A stretch of DNA of 64,000 nucleotides from Rhexocercosporidium sp. MPI-PUGE-AT-0058 (taxonomy: Eukaryota > Ascomycota > Leotiomycetes > Helotiales). This document shows, piece after piece, positions 24,487-37,079 of this stretch. The notes below the pieces were generated by a model. It worked only from the letters and a program-made list of their open reading frames with translations, had not been told where the DNA came from and did not search any database. Both the position numbers and the translations under genes were made by a program. Position 1 is the stretch's first letter; each line of letters opens with the position of its first letter. Location: positions 2,666,001 to 2,730,000 of the forward strand of contig JAGTJL010000007.1 in NCBI GenBank assembly GCA_020746875.1, given 5' to 3'.

Positions 24487-27159
24487 ATGAGTGGGCTCGA
24501 AATTTTGGGCCTAGCAGCTTCTATCGTATGCCAAAACCATCTAATCCAATATAACTTTTTTTGGGGGGGGGGGGGGGGGGGGTATCCTTCACCTCATAAA
24601 CCAAGAAAGTCGTCTTGCTTTCTTGTAACTTGCTGACTACGAGTGTCCCATGATTCTAGGTTACGATTTGTGGAGTGTTAAAGAACGCAATACCATTTGG
24701 GTACGAACTCACAACAAATGATGATACCATCAATGGGTTTCGCAGTCAGATCGAAGGAAGCATACGTCTTTTCCAAAGCATCGAGGAAACATTCGCAGCA
24801 ACGCCCGGAGCTACCAGACCGTTCAACCAGAGGCACATTAACGACGTGAAGCAGAACATGCAAGAATGCAGGGGAGCTTTCAATAAGCTCAAAGCTGTAT
24901 TGCCAGCAAATGTGGAAGGCAACCAGGGTCTGGCGTCAGAACTATTGCGGAAGTTTCAGAGGCTGCTCAAGGATAGGGAGATAATTGGCTTGCGAGAAAA
25001 TATCGCCCACTCGACGGCGAGTCTCCAACTTCTCTTGCACATGATCGCAATGTACGTCATGCTCTCCAACTCGCATAACTCTAAAGCTTACAGCAGGAAA
25101 CAGAGATGCAATCCGCAACGTATCGGGCTCACAAGAGCTGGGCCAGCAACTCCAACGAGAAATTTCCTCGAAGTTAGACGTAGTTGAGCAAGGAATCGTT
25201 GAGTTACAAGCCGCGATGTCAAATCGGTTGAATAGCCGGAATTCGAGTGAAAATGGGCTAGACACGGACCGAATCACAATTAACATTCAGCAGACGTTGA
25301 ACTCTGCACAAGACTTCACCCTAAGAACTCGCAGTACCATCTATGCACCGACCGGCAGCTCCATGGTGCGCTCAGCACCCCACAGAGCCGAATCAGCCTC
25401 CCTCAGTATTCCAGATTCGGCCTACGATAGTGATACTGAGTCGCCCCTTGGAGCGATCCCAATCTCAAGAAATGAATTCACTGAAAGCATGCTAACGGAC
25501 CTTATCAATCGGAGTCTCAGTGGTGTCAAAAAGCATTTACAGGAAGCAAAATATGCCCAATCCGCGGAAGCACGAAAGGGGGAATACGATTTGGCAGCTG
25601 GGGCTCTTGCAAGTGCCATCGGATATTCGCGAGAGAGGCTAGAAAGGCACAAACATGAGTTTCGGGGCGAAAGGGGGATGCTCAGAGAGCTTGCTGTCAT
25701 TCACCGCGAAAGGTGCATGTACCCCGAAGCGGAAGCAATTCTACAGGATCTTCTACAAGGGATGGAGGAGGACTGTGCTGAGACCCATGATTTATATCAT
25801 ACATTGGCTACGACGTACCTTGCACATGGCAAACTCGAAAATGCTGCCACATCTGCCAACAAAGCGAATGACGCCCGCCAGAAAGTTCTCGTCAGAGGAC
25901 ACAGTGCTATTGTCGAGACCTTGACGCTCCTGGCCCAGATTTACGACAGAATGGGCCACCACGACCCAGCCGATATTTTTCGAGCCCAGGCCCTGAGGCA
26001 CCGGATATGGCGGAAAGGTCTTCTTGACGAAAAGATGGAAAGCACTCTGAAGAGCGGGGATGGTGAGGACGGTGAGGACAAGGTGCAACAAATCCTGGCT
26101 GAGCTGGGAGAGCCCGGCGAAAGGGAGATACTTGCGCTCAAGGCGTTCCAATGGGCCGTTGTGCTCAACAAGCTGCCAATCGCGAGGGTATTAATGGAGT
26201 CTTTCTCCATAATTGCCTCGAACATCGATGCACAAAATGCCTTTGGCATGACTGCGTTGACGTCGGCTGTCGCTTTTGGGCACGAGGAAATGGTTCGCTT
26301 TCTGGTAGAAAATAGGGCCGACGTCAATGCAAGGAGTTCCAATGAGCCTGGGGACGACACTGCCCTCATGCATGCGTGTTTGATCCTCAACATGAATATC
26401 GTGTCGCTTCTCCTGGATCGGAATGCCAACGTACGTGATGTGAATAAGTTCGGACGAAATGCTCTCCACTGGACCCTTTCAACTCGCCCCAAAACTACGC
26501 TCGACGCCATTCGCCAAGAAGAGATCGCAACGAAGCTCTTAAGGAAGAACAAAGAGGCCCTTATCAATTGCCCTTGTTATGCAGGAAGATCTCCATTGAG
26601 TCTTGCGGCGGAGCACGATAACGTTCCCCTCATGCAGTTGCTGCTCAAGAACGAAGCCGATCTCGAAGCTCGAGACCCATCCGACCGTACTCCACTCCTC
26701 ATCGCCATTGACTACGGAAGCCCCAACGCGGTTCAATTACTGTTAGAACGAGGTGCCGATCCTAGGGCGAAAAACATCTATGGGAAATCAGCGTCCAAGG
26801 CTGCTCGGAGGGCACCGAGCAGTGCTGGTAAAATACGAGCTGCCATCAAAAAGGCGAAGAAGATAGAGCCAGCTTCCCCTCAGAGGACACCCTCAATTGC
26901 TGGGCTTTCCTCTAATTGGTCAGGGTCGCAAGTATCGACACTGACCTTGAGCCCAACCTTCAGTCGTCAGACCTTGCTTACTTCGTCTCGACGGGGCTCG
27001 TTGGCACCGAGCATAGCATATAATCCAGAGAGGCTAGTCACACCTGGAACGATTAGACCGTCCAATCGAGCGCCCTCCGTCAGTTCCAGCAACTCTGGTG
27101 ACACAACTGTGACCAACTGGTCTCTATTCTCAAGCATTAGGCGGGTCGGGAGGGATTGA
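24487..27159 (+). CDS. PigL_N / TPR-like / ankyrin-repeat protein, 828 aa
   Basis: Three exons, 24487-24525, 24660-25051 and 25104-27159, sum to 2,487 bases. The start MSGLEILGLAASIVTI is typical of the fungal N-terminal domain of STAND proteins (PigL_N), and residues 1-180 are helical. Residues about 285-445 hold helical pairs of TPR type (ALASAIGYSRERLERH, AEAILQDLLQGM, LYHTLATTYLAHGKLENA, ETLTLLAQIYDRMG). Residues about 475-725 are ankyrin repeats (NAFGMTALTSAVAFGHEEMV, GDDTALMHACLILNMNIVSL, GRSPLSLAAEHDNVPLM, DRTPLLIAIDYGSPNAV). The tail is Ser/Thr-rich. No NACHT or NB-ARC P-loop is seen, so it is a truncated-type STAND relative, not a full NLR. Function is unknown; the family is linked to fungal non-self response. 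Intron 1 contains a run of 20 G. Confidence 0.85.
24563..24582 (+). repeat. G20 homopolymer in intron 1 of the ankyrin gene
   Basis: Seven T are followed by an uninterrupted run of 20 G between the donor at 24526 and the branch-like TTGCTGACT near 24640. Length is likely variable between isolates or assemblies. Confidence 0.9.
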
Positions 27160-27959
27160 CTGCTCCATATAACTCTATTTTTGAAGGCAGCGGCGCTCAA
27201 GGAGAAAGAAGGTGAGGGCTGGACAATGATGGCCTCTTTGTTCTCATATTTTTGGTAACCTCGCAACAGAGAAGGGGAAATATTGATTTCGAGGCTTCAA
27301 GCGCGAGTCTGATTGCGTTTGGTGTTTGGCTGGGATACTCGGGGCAAACAAAACTATGCAATGAATGATGTGGAATCGCGAGGAGTCGAGAGGCTACATA
27401 ATGAGTGGCAAAAATATGTCAAATTAAAAACGAAACAGTATCCACTATCCACTCTCGTTTACAAACGGCATCGTATCGTCTCTAAAACATCAGCCGTTGA
27501 GTAATAAATGGTTAATTTTCTTTACTTTTTTGGTTAATAAGCTAGTCTTTTAACTAGAAAGAACGAAGTTAGTGGTTTATAAATTCCTACCTCCTTATCT
27601 ATAAATAGAATATCGCGCCTTCATTTATTTTCTTTTTCAAAGAGGTTTTAACTTTTAAGAACTTTTTATCAAAGCTTCTTTTATAAAAATAATGTGATAC
27701 TAAGTTAACTCGTACGGCTTACGCTTATCGTTTACGATAAGATAGCTAAGAGAACGATAGACTTAATATAATTGTTTAAGATGTATAAAGAGCGTAAGCT
27801 TTTTTTTATTTAAATAAGTTACTTCCTTACGCGCCCTGCTAACGCTTCTTTAGCTAATACATAAGGCGTCAGTTAAGGAGCTTATAAAGACAAGCACAAG
27901 CTTGAAACCAGTTTTCACGTTCGTCGTCGTAATAGACTTCCAGACCCGTCCCCAAATGA
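27160..27959. other. Intergenic, AT-rich relic 27500-27900
   Basis: No gene seen. Bases 27500-27900 are AT-rich with the TA-loaded composition of RIP-degraded repeats. Confidence 0.5.
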
Positions 27960-28730
27960 CCTAAGTTCGATTAACATTAGAGAACCATAAGCTAGGAACG
28001 TCGAAAAAGCCTCGGCCCCAAACGGCTCTGCAAAAGCATCTTCTCTAGAGTAAAACGGATTTACTAGGACCCCCACAGTGCAACCATTGAAAGGAAGACG
28101 CTTTGCCGTGAACTTCTGTTGGCTACCTTTCATTCCGATTCCACCGCCGGTGAAAGTAACATCAGAAATCCCTCCACTACTACCGTTCTCGGCATACATA
28201 CCGATTTGATCCGATCCGGCTAAGCAATCAGTTCCACGTTCTGAAGACTTGTGGCTTGCGCGACTTGATAGTGAAGACACGTTATTAAAGTTCCCGGAGC
28301 GATTTTGGTTATATCCATGACAACGTTCCGGATGTGGCGGTAGAAATTGGCCTAGACTTGTGAGCACATTACTTCAAGATAGTATCTAACAGCAGCCTTA
28401 GAGTGTCGACGTAGCTAAAAGGGAACGTTAAATTAGCGCGCTCCTTCGAAGCGAGCTCAAGTGGATATTGGGGGAGTGACGGGAAATCATCCAGGGTTAG
28501 GACACTTTTAGAAATTACATATTCGCAAGGTGAATCGTATCTGCAGCAAGGAGCCTATGGTTAGAAAAAGCAAGCACTTACTACTCCGGATCTCCTCCGT
28601 CAATACCTTTGCTGCCTGTACCAGTGTATATATCCGTGGACAGTACACCAAGACCTACGAAGCTTGCCGTGGCTATCAGTGTTGGCCGGTTGTTGGCGTC
28701 ACCTATGATTTGACTCCCAAAGGGCATTTC
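27960..28730 (-). pseudogene. GH55 glucan 1,3-beta-glucosidase relic
   Basis: Minus-strand fragments match the first half of a GH55 glucanase in the expected order. They are PFGSQIIGDANNRP then FVGLGVLSTDIYTGTGS (about 28640-28727), ANFYRHIRNVVMDIT and HYQVAQATSLQNVEL (about 28230-28350), and in another frame IGMYAENGSSGGISDVTF then GMKGSQQKFTA (about 28080-28210). Frameshifts, stops and about 200 bp of unrelated or intronic sequence separate them. The N-terminal secretion part and the C-terminal half are not found. It is a dead paralogue of the intact GH55 gene at 54348-57165. Confidence 0.7.
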
Positions 28731-30788
28731 AATTCCGACGGGGCGCAGAGGAGTCAGCGATTACCCTTTGGAGAATACCTCTGGACCTAGGGAAGAGGAC
28801 GAGACACGTTTGCAGACGGATGAGGCATGTCGAAAGTAGGAAATGATGAGCTCCCTCGCTACCTACGTTGACGATACCAAGTACTTTTGGTCGGTCTTAA
28901 CCAGCAGTCCCATTTTCCAACCCCACCGGTATTTTGGACGCTTCGAGCTTGGGTAATAACTTCTTTATTTAAATACTCGTAATCTGAATTAAGCACTGTT
29001 ATCGTCGCAGCATTACCGTCTGGCCCGTCATCTCTGAATATAAAGTTGAAAAGAATGATCGATTGTCTTGGGCGGTAATCGGCGAGGTGTAAAGCGTAGG
29101 ATACGAGATGTCTTCGTAGTGTCGAATGGGCCAATCCTTGCTCTTGCACAAGTCAGTAGGGGGAACGAAGTTTATGGGATAAGATGTGGTGGCTTACAAT
29201 TCTACTCCGCCTTAGTTGCCCTTAGGATGCCTCTCGTGTAAGTGATCGCAGCACACCTCTAAAGAAAGCACAGGAGATTAGTAAATGTGAAAGTCGCTTC
29301 TCTAAAAGGATGTTCAGAGTCGGCAGGTTGCCGGATAAAATCCCACGACAACTCCCAACTCCGACTCTCGCGGCACAAAATGTAGCAATTGCACTTAGGA
29401 GCACGACGTATCGTATCTATGCCACGAATTAGCATACTTTGAGATCACTTGATTAACAAAATTCACAAGCCGAGCAAGTGCTTCAGGACTTTGGCATTGC
29501 AAAAGCGCATGACACCTTTGTTGTCTCCTTCCTGCCTCCCAAGGATCTCGCTGCTCTGTGCTTGCAAGCCCTGCAGAAGAATATTGACTTTTTCAGGAAA
29601 AGGATTGAGACGAACTGGATTGCGAGTTCCCATCCCATCCGTTTCCACCCTCGACCCACGATGCAGGTGGGAATTCACTTCATAATTATCAGCGGGGGGT
29701 TGCCTGCAGGTAGCCTATGGTCCAATAGATGAGAGTTTGTACGTACTCGCAGGAGTATCATATGTTAGACCAACCGTCACGATCAATGTTGCCCTAGTTG
29801 TTCCGGCGGTGCCTGAGCACGTTAGTCATGGTCAAGGGTTCAATTTCAGTCGTAAACCAGTCTCCATCTTGCCTTATAGGACGTGATTGTGGAATCAGAC
29901 CAGTTTCTGGGCATGGATGAAAGAGCTTCTAAGTGCCCGGACAGGATTGGCCACGTCTGTTCTGTTGGTGAAATTTTGACTCCCCCCAATCAGCTTTGCC
30001 GATATCCAAATCGTAACCATAAATACCATCCGGACGGCCGTTAGTTGGGTGGAGATTCTTGACTCTTACGCTCGACGCAAACAGCTGGGCAGTGACGCAA
30101 ATGTCTCTCATGTATCTGCAGTTATACGATAAATATACATGTACAGTGTCGAGAAGTCAATGACTGCGATAATTGAGCCGCCAAATGACGTAGCATGACT
30201 GGAATCCTATAGTCAGCATGGAAATCATTTGATTGAAGTTTCGAACGCGGTGCAGGGCTCACACGCATTCCCTCTATCGATGCATCCCGACATAAGGGGA
30301 TCTTCGCGGCTTCGATTTCGTGGAAACATGTACGAAAGGGAATTGCTGCTTGCTTGAGAGTAAAACTAGCTAATTTACTACGTATACGACGGGTCGTTTA
30401 GGAGAGAGGTGTCGACATCGTAGTCTTGGAGGTACTGGGCGTCTGCAAGATGGTAATGGAGGAAGAATGAGAGTACTGGTGGTAGTGCCGCTACAGGCAT
30501 AAGGAGTTGCAAGACTACCATGCCGTTCACAGGTTGCTCTCAATCGAGTGTGGAGGAATGATGGATGGTCTGTTGCGCTTAGAAATTGTTTGCTGAGAAA
30601 GGATGTTCGAAGATCGAAGGGTTCTACGCTTCCGATCCCGTTGAGAAAATCTGAAGTAATCTAGTCGCTCCTGTAAGGGATTGAACACTGGCAAGTTAAC
30701 GCATTCTATCTTATAAATAACCTATCTATCCTTAATCCAAATGCAATTGCTAAAGCTAAAAACAGATCGAGTGAGTCTATATAGCATC
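28731..30788. other. Intergenic with fragments of unidentified coding-like sequence
   Basis: No intact gene. On the minus strand a possible start at about 30523 opens a hydrophobic, signal-peptide-like leader (MVVLQLLMPVAALPPVLSF) followed by AQYLQDYDVDTSLLNDPSYT. Further short open pieces lie at 30250-30350 (FRTCFHEIEAAKIPLCR) and 29930-30110. On the plus strand 29478-29680 has a coding-like stretch (HDTFVVSFLPPKDLAALC). I cannot join these into a gene or assign a family, and they may be decayed remnants. Confidence 0.3.
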
Positions 30789-31691
30789 TTAAGCAACCTG
30801 AACATTTGCCACCTCTAATAGAGAACCTGAGTTGCTCAAACCTTCACTCGCCCTATGCTGTCGTATCCTATCAAGAAGCCGGGCAGTGGAAGCAGTGATA
30901 GGCCCATGCATCCGCGCACCCTCAGTCCTCTGAATCCAACCCTCCCTGTCTTTAATATCGTGATGCGGCCCTCTTGCGACCATGAGCTCGGTCGGCAATG
31001 GCGGAGGACGAGAAGCCATAGGTATTTTGGCGAACAGAATATCCTCGCGCAAGCTCATGAGCCAGGGATGCACAGCTTTGTGGAATCATCAGAACAACCC
31101 TTGGAACTCGAACAAGTAGAACTTACCGCTAACGTAATCTCCTATGGTGACAAAGTCACACCCAGCAGAAGGATGCACCACCAACTTAGCATCCACGTCC
31201 TCCGGCCGATCCTCTCCGCAACACCCGAGAACATACTCCGTGTCAGAGTCTGCGTCCCAGGAGCCGTCTTCGTTCATCTCCGATGCGTACGGCCGGTCAT
31301 CATTACTCATCTCTCCGTATGTGATGATCTCCTGTGCAACATGGCCCCTGTGATGCTCCATCCAATTACTAGACCAACGTTCAAGATCTTCGACAGAAGC
31401 TTCGACAGATGAGACTTTTGGCTCAGTGAGGGGTAGGTCCGAGATCTCGTGCCACATGCCGCTGCCTCCCACTGGGTCTGGCTGGAAAAACGGCTCGAGA
31501 GAGTCCGGATCTTTTGCAGTCTTCATGACGGAGATTGCGGCAGGGAAGTCGCCATCGAGAGGCCAGAATAGACGTTTTGTGGCATCTGAGAACCGCACGG
31601 GGAGACGGTTGCCACTAAGGTCCCCGAATGAGGGGTAGGGAGGCTCATCGGCCTGAGGGGGCCATGATGTCGAGGATGACACAGTTGTCAT
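30789..31691 (-). CDS. Hypothetical fungal protein, 283 aa
   Basis: Two exons, 31691-31127 and 31075-30789, are separated by a 51-bp intron (GTAAGT donor, CAAAG acceptor) and sum to 852 bases. The first ATG in frame gives MTTVSSSTSWPPQADEPPYP. The N-terminal part is Pro/Ser-rich, the middle acidic (DSDTEYVLGCCGEDRPEDVD). The segment CDFVTIGDYVSAVHPWL followed by MSLREDILFAK looks like a conserved core, and it reads uninterrupted across the splice junction, which supports the model. There is no signal peptide, membrane span or known domain. The function is not known. Confidence 0.65.
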
Positions 31692-32353
31692 TGGTAGATC
31701 GAGCAATCCGAAATCCTCAGTATTGATCAAAGCTGAGGAATGAAAGTGCAGGTCGCAACAAAGTGTTGAGGTTGGGTCTAGGCAGGCAGATATAAGATTT
31801 CCTGCCTTTCACTAGCGTACATTCGCTTGGCCAATAATTAGTAAGAAAGAATAGATGTATACAACCTTGAAGGCATGATGGTGCTGTCCGATTCAGGCTT
31901 TACACCTGAACGGGAAGCGGCCGATTTAAGGCACGGGCGTTTAGTACTAAAAAGCACTAAAATCATTCTTTTTTCTACTTAAATTAATACAAATTAATAT
32001 ATTACTATGCTTCTACAAAAACGACAATTTTTTAACATTTTTTTACGTTAAAAGAGAAAGTATGTTTACTTGTAAAGGTGTATTTTAAAAGTAGTAACTT
32101 TAAGCTAGAGAGCAATTATTTAAGGATGTCTTTAAAGATATATATTGTAAGTTTACATGAGTTTAAATCATAAATTAATTATAATTTATATAGACAGAGA
32201 CGAATGTGAACTTCCCCACGCTAGCGAGACCACTAGACATTTGAGGGCGTATCTACATATCATCCCACCACTGTAATAAATACTACAAGTCAATCAACAA
32301 CTCTGCACCTCAATGCTTCCTGGTCTAGTCGTGAATATCGTAGCAATAACAAC
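31692..32353. other. Intergenic, AT-rich relic
   Basis: Bases about 31930-32200 are AT-rich, decayed repeat-like DNA. No gene seen. Confidence 0.5.
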
Positions 32354-35300
32354 CTAAACCCAATCCCCTCCACCTCCCACCCCACTCCAAACATCAGTCA
32401 TCTCCCTCGCCAGCCCTTTCACCTTCTCAATCTTCGCAATGTCCCTCTCAAGCATCTCAAGCCTGCTCTCCTCCTGCACAATCAACTCATCCACATACAC
32501 ATCCCTCCCAATTACATCAGCCTTCTCATCTTGCAACGCAAGGATCTTTAGGAAAGAAAGCTCTAAGGTCTTCTCTAGCCTCGCCAACTCATCATATTCA
32601 TCTGCGCGAAGAGTTCGAATTCTCTTCTTGCGGTTGAGGAAATCGTAAGGTGCTAGAGATAGGCTGCGTTCTTCCGTCTCCGTCGCTATCTTGGCTTCGA
32701 TTTGTCGGATTTTAGCTGGGGAGTCAGCTTTCTCTTGACGGAGAGTGGCGAGTGCTTCGGTAGCTGATGTTTGCTGGGAGCAAAGCTTTTCGAAGAGGAG
32801 CTCGAATTGCTGCTTCAAAGATGTCACGGATTGAGTGTAGACTTCTGTATCTTCGATCGTTGAAGGCGTGTAACATGGAGTCAGGCGTGGCCTAGACCTG
32901 GGTATTGAGGAGGATCGTTTGCGTTTCCTGGGTGGGATTGTGGGGGTTGCTGAAGCCTCTGGGCGTTGAGGATCGTCTTGGCAAGCCAAAACAGCATTTG
33001 GCGGTTGGGGTTGTGAACCAGGGGCTGCATCCTGATTACCATCCATACCAAGAGGTAGTGGTGCGAGATGTAGAGCTTCGCTCTGATTGCCGAGGAGACC
33101 AAAAGAAGACGGTGAAGGTTGCTTGGAAAGAACTTTTTGCTCTTCTTCAGTAGCCTCTCGTAATTGATGAATCGGACTCTGCTTTAAGAACGGGATCGTG
33201 GTTTTCATCTCCTCCCTTGCATGCAATGGAAGCTCCAATATCTCATCATCATCACTTGTTTCGTCATCGACAGATAGCTCCTTGGCTTGCAACGTGTTAT
33301 AGACCAGCTTGCACAATGTATCCTTGATCATTCTTCTGGTGACCGTCGCGTCAGGTGTTTCAATGCGCTGTTTCTTTTCGACTTTCCTCAAGAACTCCGT
33401 CGGATTTCTAATGAACATTTCCAGGTACATCAGTGTGAAGATGCCGCAATCGTATTCATTTTCTTGCTGGGTAGCGCTTGTTGCGTGTACCCATTCGATA
33501 TCCCGCCTCTCAGCGTCACACTTGCTAAGGATCGCAGATTTGCATACGTATTCCTTCAGAGTATTGACGAGGTCTTGGTTCGATTCATTGCCTTTCGAGT
33601 CCATAGAGTCCACTGTGAAGATGGTTGGCACATCATTGGGGTCGCTCTCCAGCATCGAGGGCATATTGACCAATATAGCCAGCTTCCAATGATTTCCATT
33701 TTGGTGGACTGGAACAACGAAATATTTTTGGTCAAATATGGAAACCCACTTTTGATGGATCTTGATCTTTGGGATTGTAACGGATGCGTCTTCATCGTCT
33801 TTCCCTCTCCAAGTAACAATTCGTTCATAGAGGAATGTGTTTGCAACAAAAATCTCCGAGCTCTGATGGCCCTTCAACAAGTGAGCGGTATAGACTTTGA
33901 TGATTTCATCATTGACGAGTTCTTCTGGATCAAGGCCCAACAAGTCCTTGTGGCAGATTGAACCACCATTGTCTCTCAAAGTAGCGTTGAAGTCGCGTCG
34001 CATGACTGAGTTGTAGACGCCTTGGTCGGGTGTCTGCTTAGTTTTCATGTGAGATTGGGTTTTGTTGCGCTGGAGACGAATTGATGGACTTTGTGGTTCG
34101 GGCAGGCGAGAACGGTTGAAAGACGGGGATCCAAGTTCTATGCTCCCTGGCAAATCTGAAATGAGTCAGCATTTGATCTTGTGAGGAGACGAACAGACAT
34201 GCCCGCAATTTTGTTGTTTGGGGGCGTTTCTGGAACTTCACCAGCCTGGATACCCGACGAAAGCAGAGATTTTTTGGGTGAAGCTGATGAGAAGTGTATT
34301 AAGCGGTTGGACGGTGGAGTTTTGACTACTGTAGGCAACGCCGATGCCACGTCTGCAAGATTTTGGAGCTTGGATTTATTTGGTGAAATATGATTGCGAG
34401 TCTTTATCTGGTACTCGAAGGGTGAAGAAGGAGTAGTATCTACAGGCATAAGCTTCAGAAGTGGCCCCGGTCCGACTTCAATGATATCCTCCTTGGTAGG
34501 TAGCAGGGGGATCCCATTCTTTGAGGCTTTCACTTCGTGTTTCGCTGGTGAGTCGTTTGTTTTGAGGGTATCGGCCTCATTGGCTCTTTGTTCAGTTGGC
34601 TTATCACGCTCTGGCTTGCTTGCAGAAGATTTATAGAGTACTTGAGATCCAGGGTCGGCCATCGAGGGTTTGGGACATGCATATATCGACTCCTCAGCCA
34701 TATCTGTTGGATGCTCCACTCGGATTGTATCTTCGGGTATGGGTACACGGGGATTGATCCATTCCATTTCGTCGAATACTTCAATTGGACCCTCTTCACC
34801 TCTGGGAATCGGCAAGATATCTTGCTGTTGCTCCTTCATAAGTGCTGCCTTTTGGGATTCTAATTGGATGTCTTCGTTTGCTTCGTCCGATTGCTTTGCA
34901 TGGGGCAAGGAACCCTTTGATACCTCTGCAGCTGGCACATTCTCATTGGTCCTCGTTCTCTCAGTAGTTCTGATAGGTCCCGGGGGATTCGTGGGTGGAT
35001 TTTTCATCTGCCGTGAGCTCATCCTCCTCGCAGGCCGACTTGCTGGTATTTGGACTTCAACGCGACGCTGCACTATCTCAGGCTCCGCAGGCTTTGGAAT
35101 AGCGAAGCCCATCGCCGTCTTTGTCGTCTGCGATGACTTTGCTTTCGTGGTCTGTCCTCCACCCCCCCTCCCATCCATACCCGACACGACCACCTCAATC
35201 TTCTTGTTCTTGCCGCTGATTGCTTCTGCAGCTTTGATAGCGTCGGCCGGTACAAGCGCTGACACATCCTTCTTGGTTGTTCTCGACTTCGTCCTCCGTC

Positions 35301-35721
35301 TCAAGACTCTCTGCTCATGCACAGCCTGCATAGTTTTCTGCCTACTCTCTTCTCCCTGGTAATGCTTCCCCAATGCAAGAAGACTTGTGATTGATTTCCG
35401 AGAGCCCATCAACTCAACACCAAGCTCAAAGTACAAATCCCACTCACTCAAGCCCCAGCGCTGTTTCAATTTGTTAATCTCGTGCACTGTCAAGCTGGGA
35501 AGGTTGTTGAAATGCGCGGAACATATCCTTTCGTAGAGATGTCTCAACTCCACACCGGAGAAACCGGCAGAGGTTGCCCACTCCGCGAATGTTGGCGGGA
35601 TCGAGTCTTGGAGAGAGGCTGCTTCAACAGCAATTTTGTGGTCGGCGTGGACTCGCTTCCACTGCTGGACCAATTCGGTGGGGATGGAGTCAAGTTGTTG
35701 TGCGGTGAGGAAAGCGGCCAT
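32354..35721 (-). CDS. Ulp1-type SUMO protease (C48) with long N-terminal region
   Basis: The gene starts at 35721 (MAAFLTAQQLDSIPTELV) and stops at 32354. A first open stretch (35721-34138, 527 codons) is mostly disordered and Pro/Ser/Lys-rich after a helical first 160 residues. The second (34153-32354) carries the Ulp1 cysteine protease domain: GLDPEELVNDEIIKVY, His in NGNHWKLAIL, Asp in FTVDSMDS and Cys in ENEYDCGIFTLMYLEMF, followed by a coiled coil. The two stretches are in different frames and meet at 34140-34200. An intron with branch TGCTGACT and acceptor TTTCAG lies there, but the donor that keeps frame is unclear, so a frameshift or two genes cannot be excluded. Expected activity: removal of SUMO or a related modifier. 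All three catalytic residues are present. Confidence 0.75.
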
Positions 35722-37079
35722 GAGGTGAGATCAAGGATGAGGATGCTGATGGTGAAAGTGATGAGGGAATGAACGAGTGTATGCGCAAAGCTGGCCAATC
35801 AAATATCGGTCGCAAGGCAGAAATGAAGACAGATAGAGGCTTTGAGTTGGGCTGATTCTGGTGTCTGCGTATCTTCGGGTGGATGGGATAAAGATGAAGA
35901 TGAAGTATGAGATGACGGCAACGGTGAGGGTGGCGGTGACAAGGTGCGCCTTAATTGGCAGCTGAGCTGGGCAAATACTGCACGATTACCTCGGTAGATG
36001 ACCAGGCATGGGAGAGTGGGGGAGAGGAGAGGCAGGCGATGAGGTGAATGAGAAGGCGGAGGAGGATAAGAAAGAAAGGCAACGATCCCAGAACCGAACA
36101 ACTGCAAAAGGGGGGTTTTTTCAATTGCAAATCAACTTTCTCACCATGCCATTGGATTCTAGTTAAACTCGTTATCGCTTATCGCTTATCGCCTTACATC
36201 AGCCACGTGTTGGCGGTTCAGACGGCACCAGGCGGCAGGTGAGCGGGGCCTGGAAACCTGAACCTCGGACTCAAATTCAGACTCAAACTCAGCATTAGAC
36301 GACACTGAAGATACTTGTAGAATCTATGATTCTTGATGATATATCTAGGAGGTATTTTAAATATTGCTCGAAGTACGCTTTCCCTTCGTAGTTTCTTGAA
36401 GAAGTGGAGGAAGGTCAAAAACAGCCAAAGATGATCAATCCTCCTGCCAGGCATCATCTGGTCTGGATCCCTAGATGAAGCTGCAGCCCGTCATGCCACC
36501 CTTCAATCGAAGCTTCAATTCAACTCACTCTTAACGTCTACGCGACAAGTCAACATCTGTATAGTTTTGAGTTTCTCATCACGGAAACACAAGTAAATGT
36601 TCTCGTGGTCCTGGAGCGAAGTCTTGGGACTTCTAACAACCTTACAGAACGATAGTTCTGAAACTTGACACGGAAATTAATCTTTATTATATATAAATCT
36701 TTTCTACACTTGGAAACTATAAAAGTAAGATAACAATAACGAATTTAAAGGACTTAACTTGGAAGCTTTATAATTAATATCAAAAAGTGAGCGGCGTCAC
36801 ATAAGTACTAGTGCAGCAGGTAGCAAGTACTGGCTTCATATAGGCTGGCACAGAGCATAGTATTAAGCAGGATTAAATATGCCTTTAAAAAAGCGAATTC
36901 AGCTTTTGCCAAATACAGTGAAGCCTATACAGTGTAAGAGTTTAATAAACAATATCATCTGTACAAGAAAGGCATCAAATGCAGACTACTGTAAAGCTTC
37001 AACTTCCGCCGATAAAAGACTTCCGATCTCAAAGTAGGACAGAACACTACGGCTTTCGGTTTAATTAATAATGTCTGTA
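35722..37079. other. Intergenic, promoter side of the Ulp1 gene
   Basis: Pyrimidine-rich leader-like tracts on the minus strand upstream of the Ulp1 start (35760-36060), then mixed sequence, with an AT-rich patch at about 36670-36790. No gene seen. Confidence 0.45.

Noticed and set aside
29449..29735. Protein-coding gene on the plus strand (HDTFVVSFLPPKDLAALC...)
   Set aside because: The stretch is short, has no start, splice sites or recognisable family, and the opposite strand is also open. It is mentioned only as a coding-like fragment.
33287..33961. 224-codon plus-strand open frame
   Set aside because: It is antisense to the Ulp1 catalytic domain, whose conserved residues are on the minus strand.
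34670..35362. 230-codon plus-strand frame with hydrophobic stretches resembling a membrane protein
   Set aside because: It is the complement of the Lys/Pro-rich disordered part of the Ulp1 gene; the hydrophobicity is a strand artefact.
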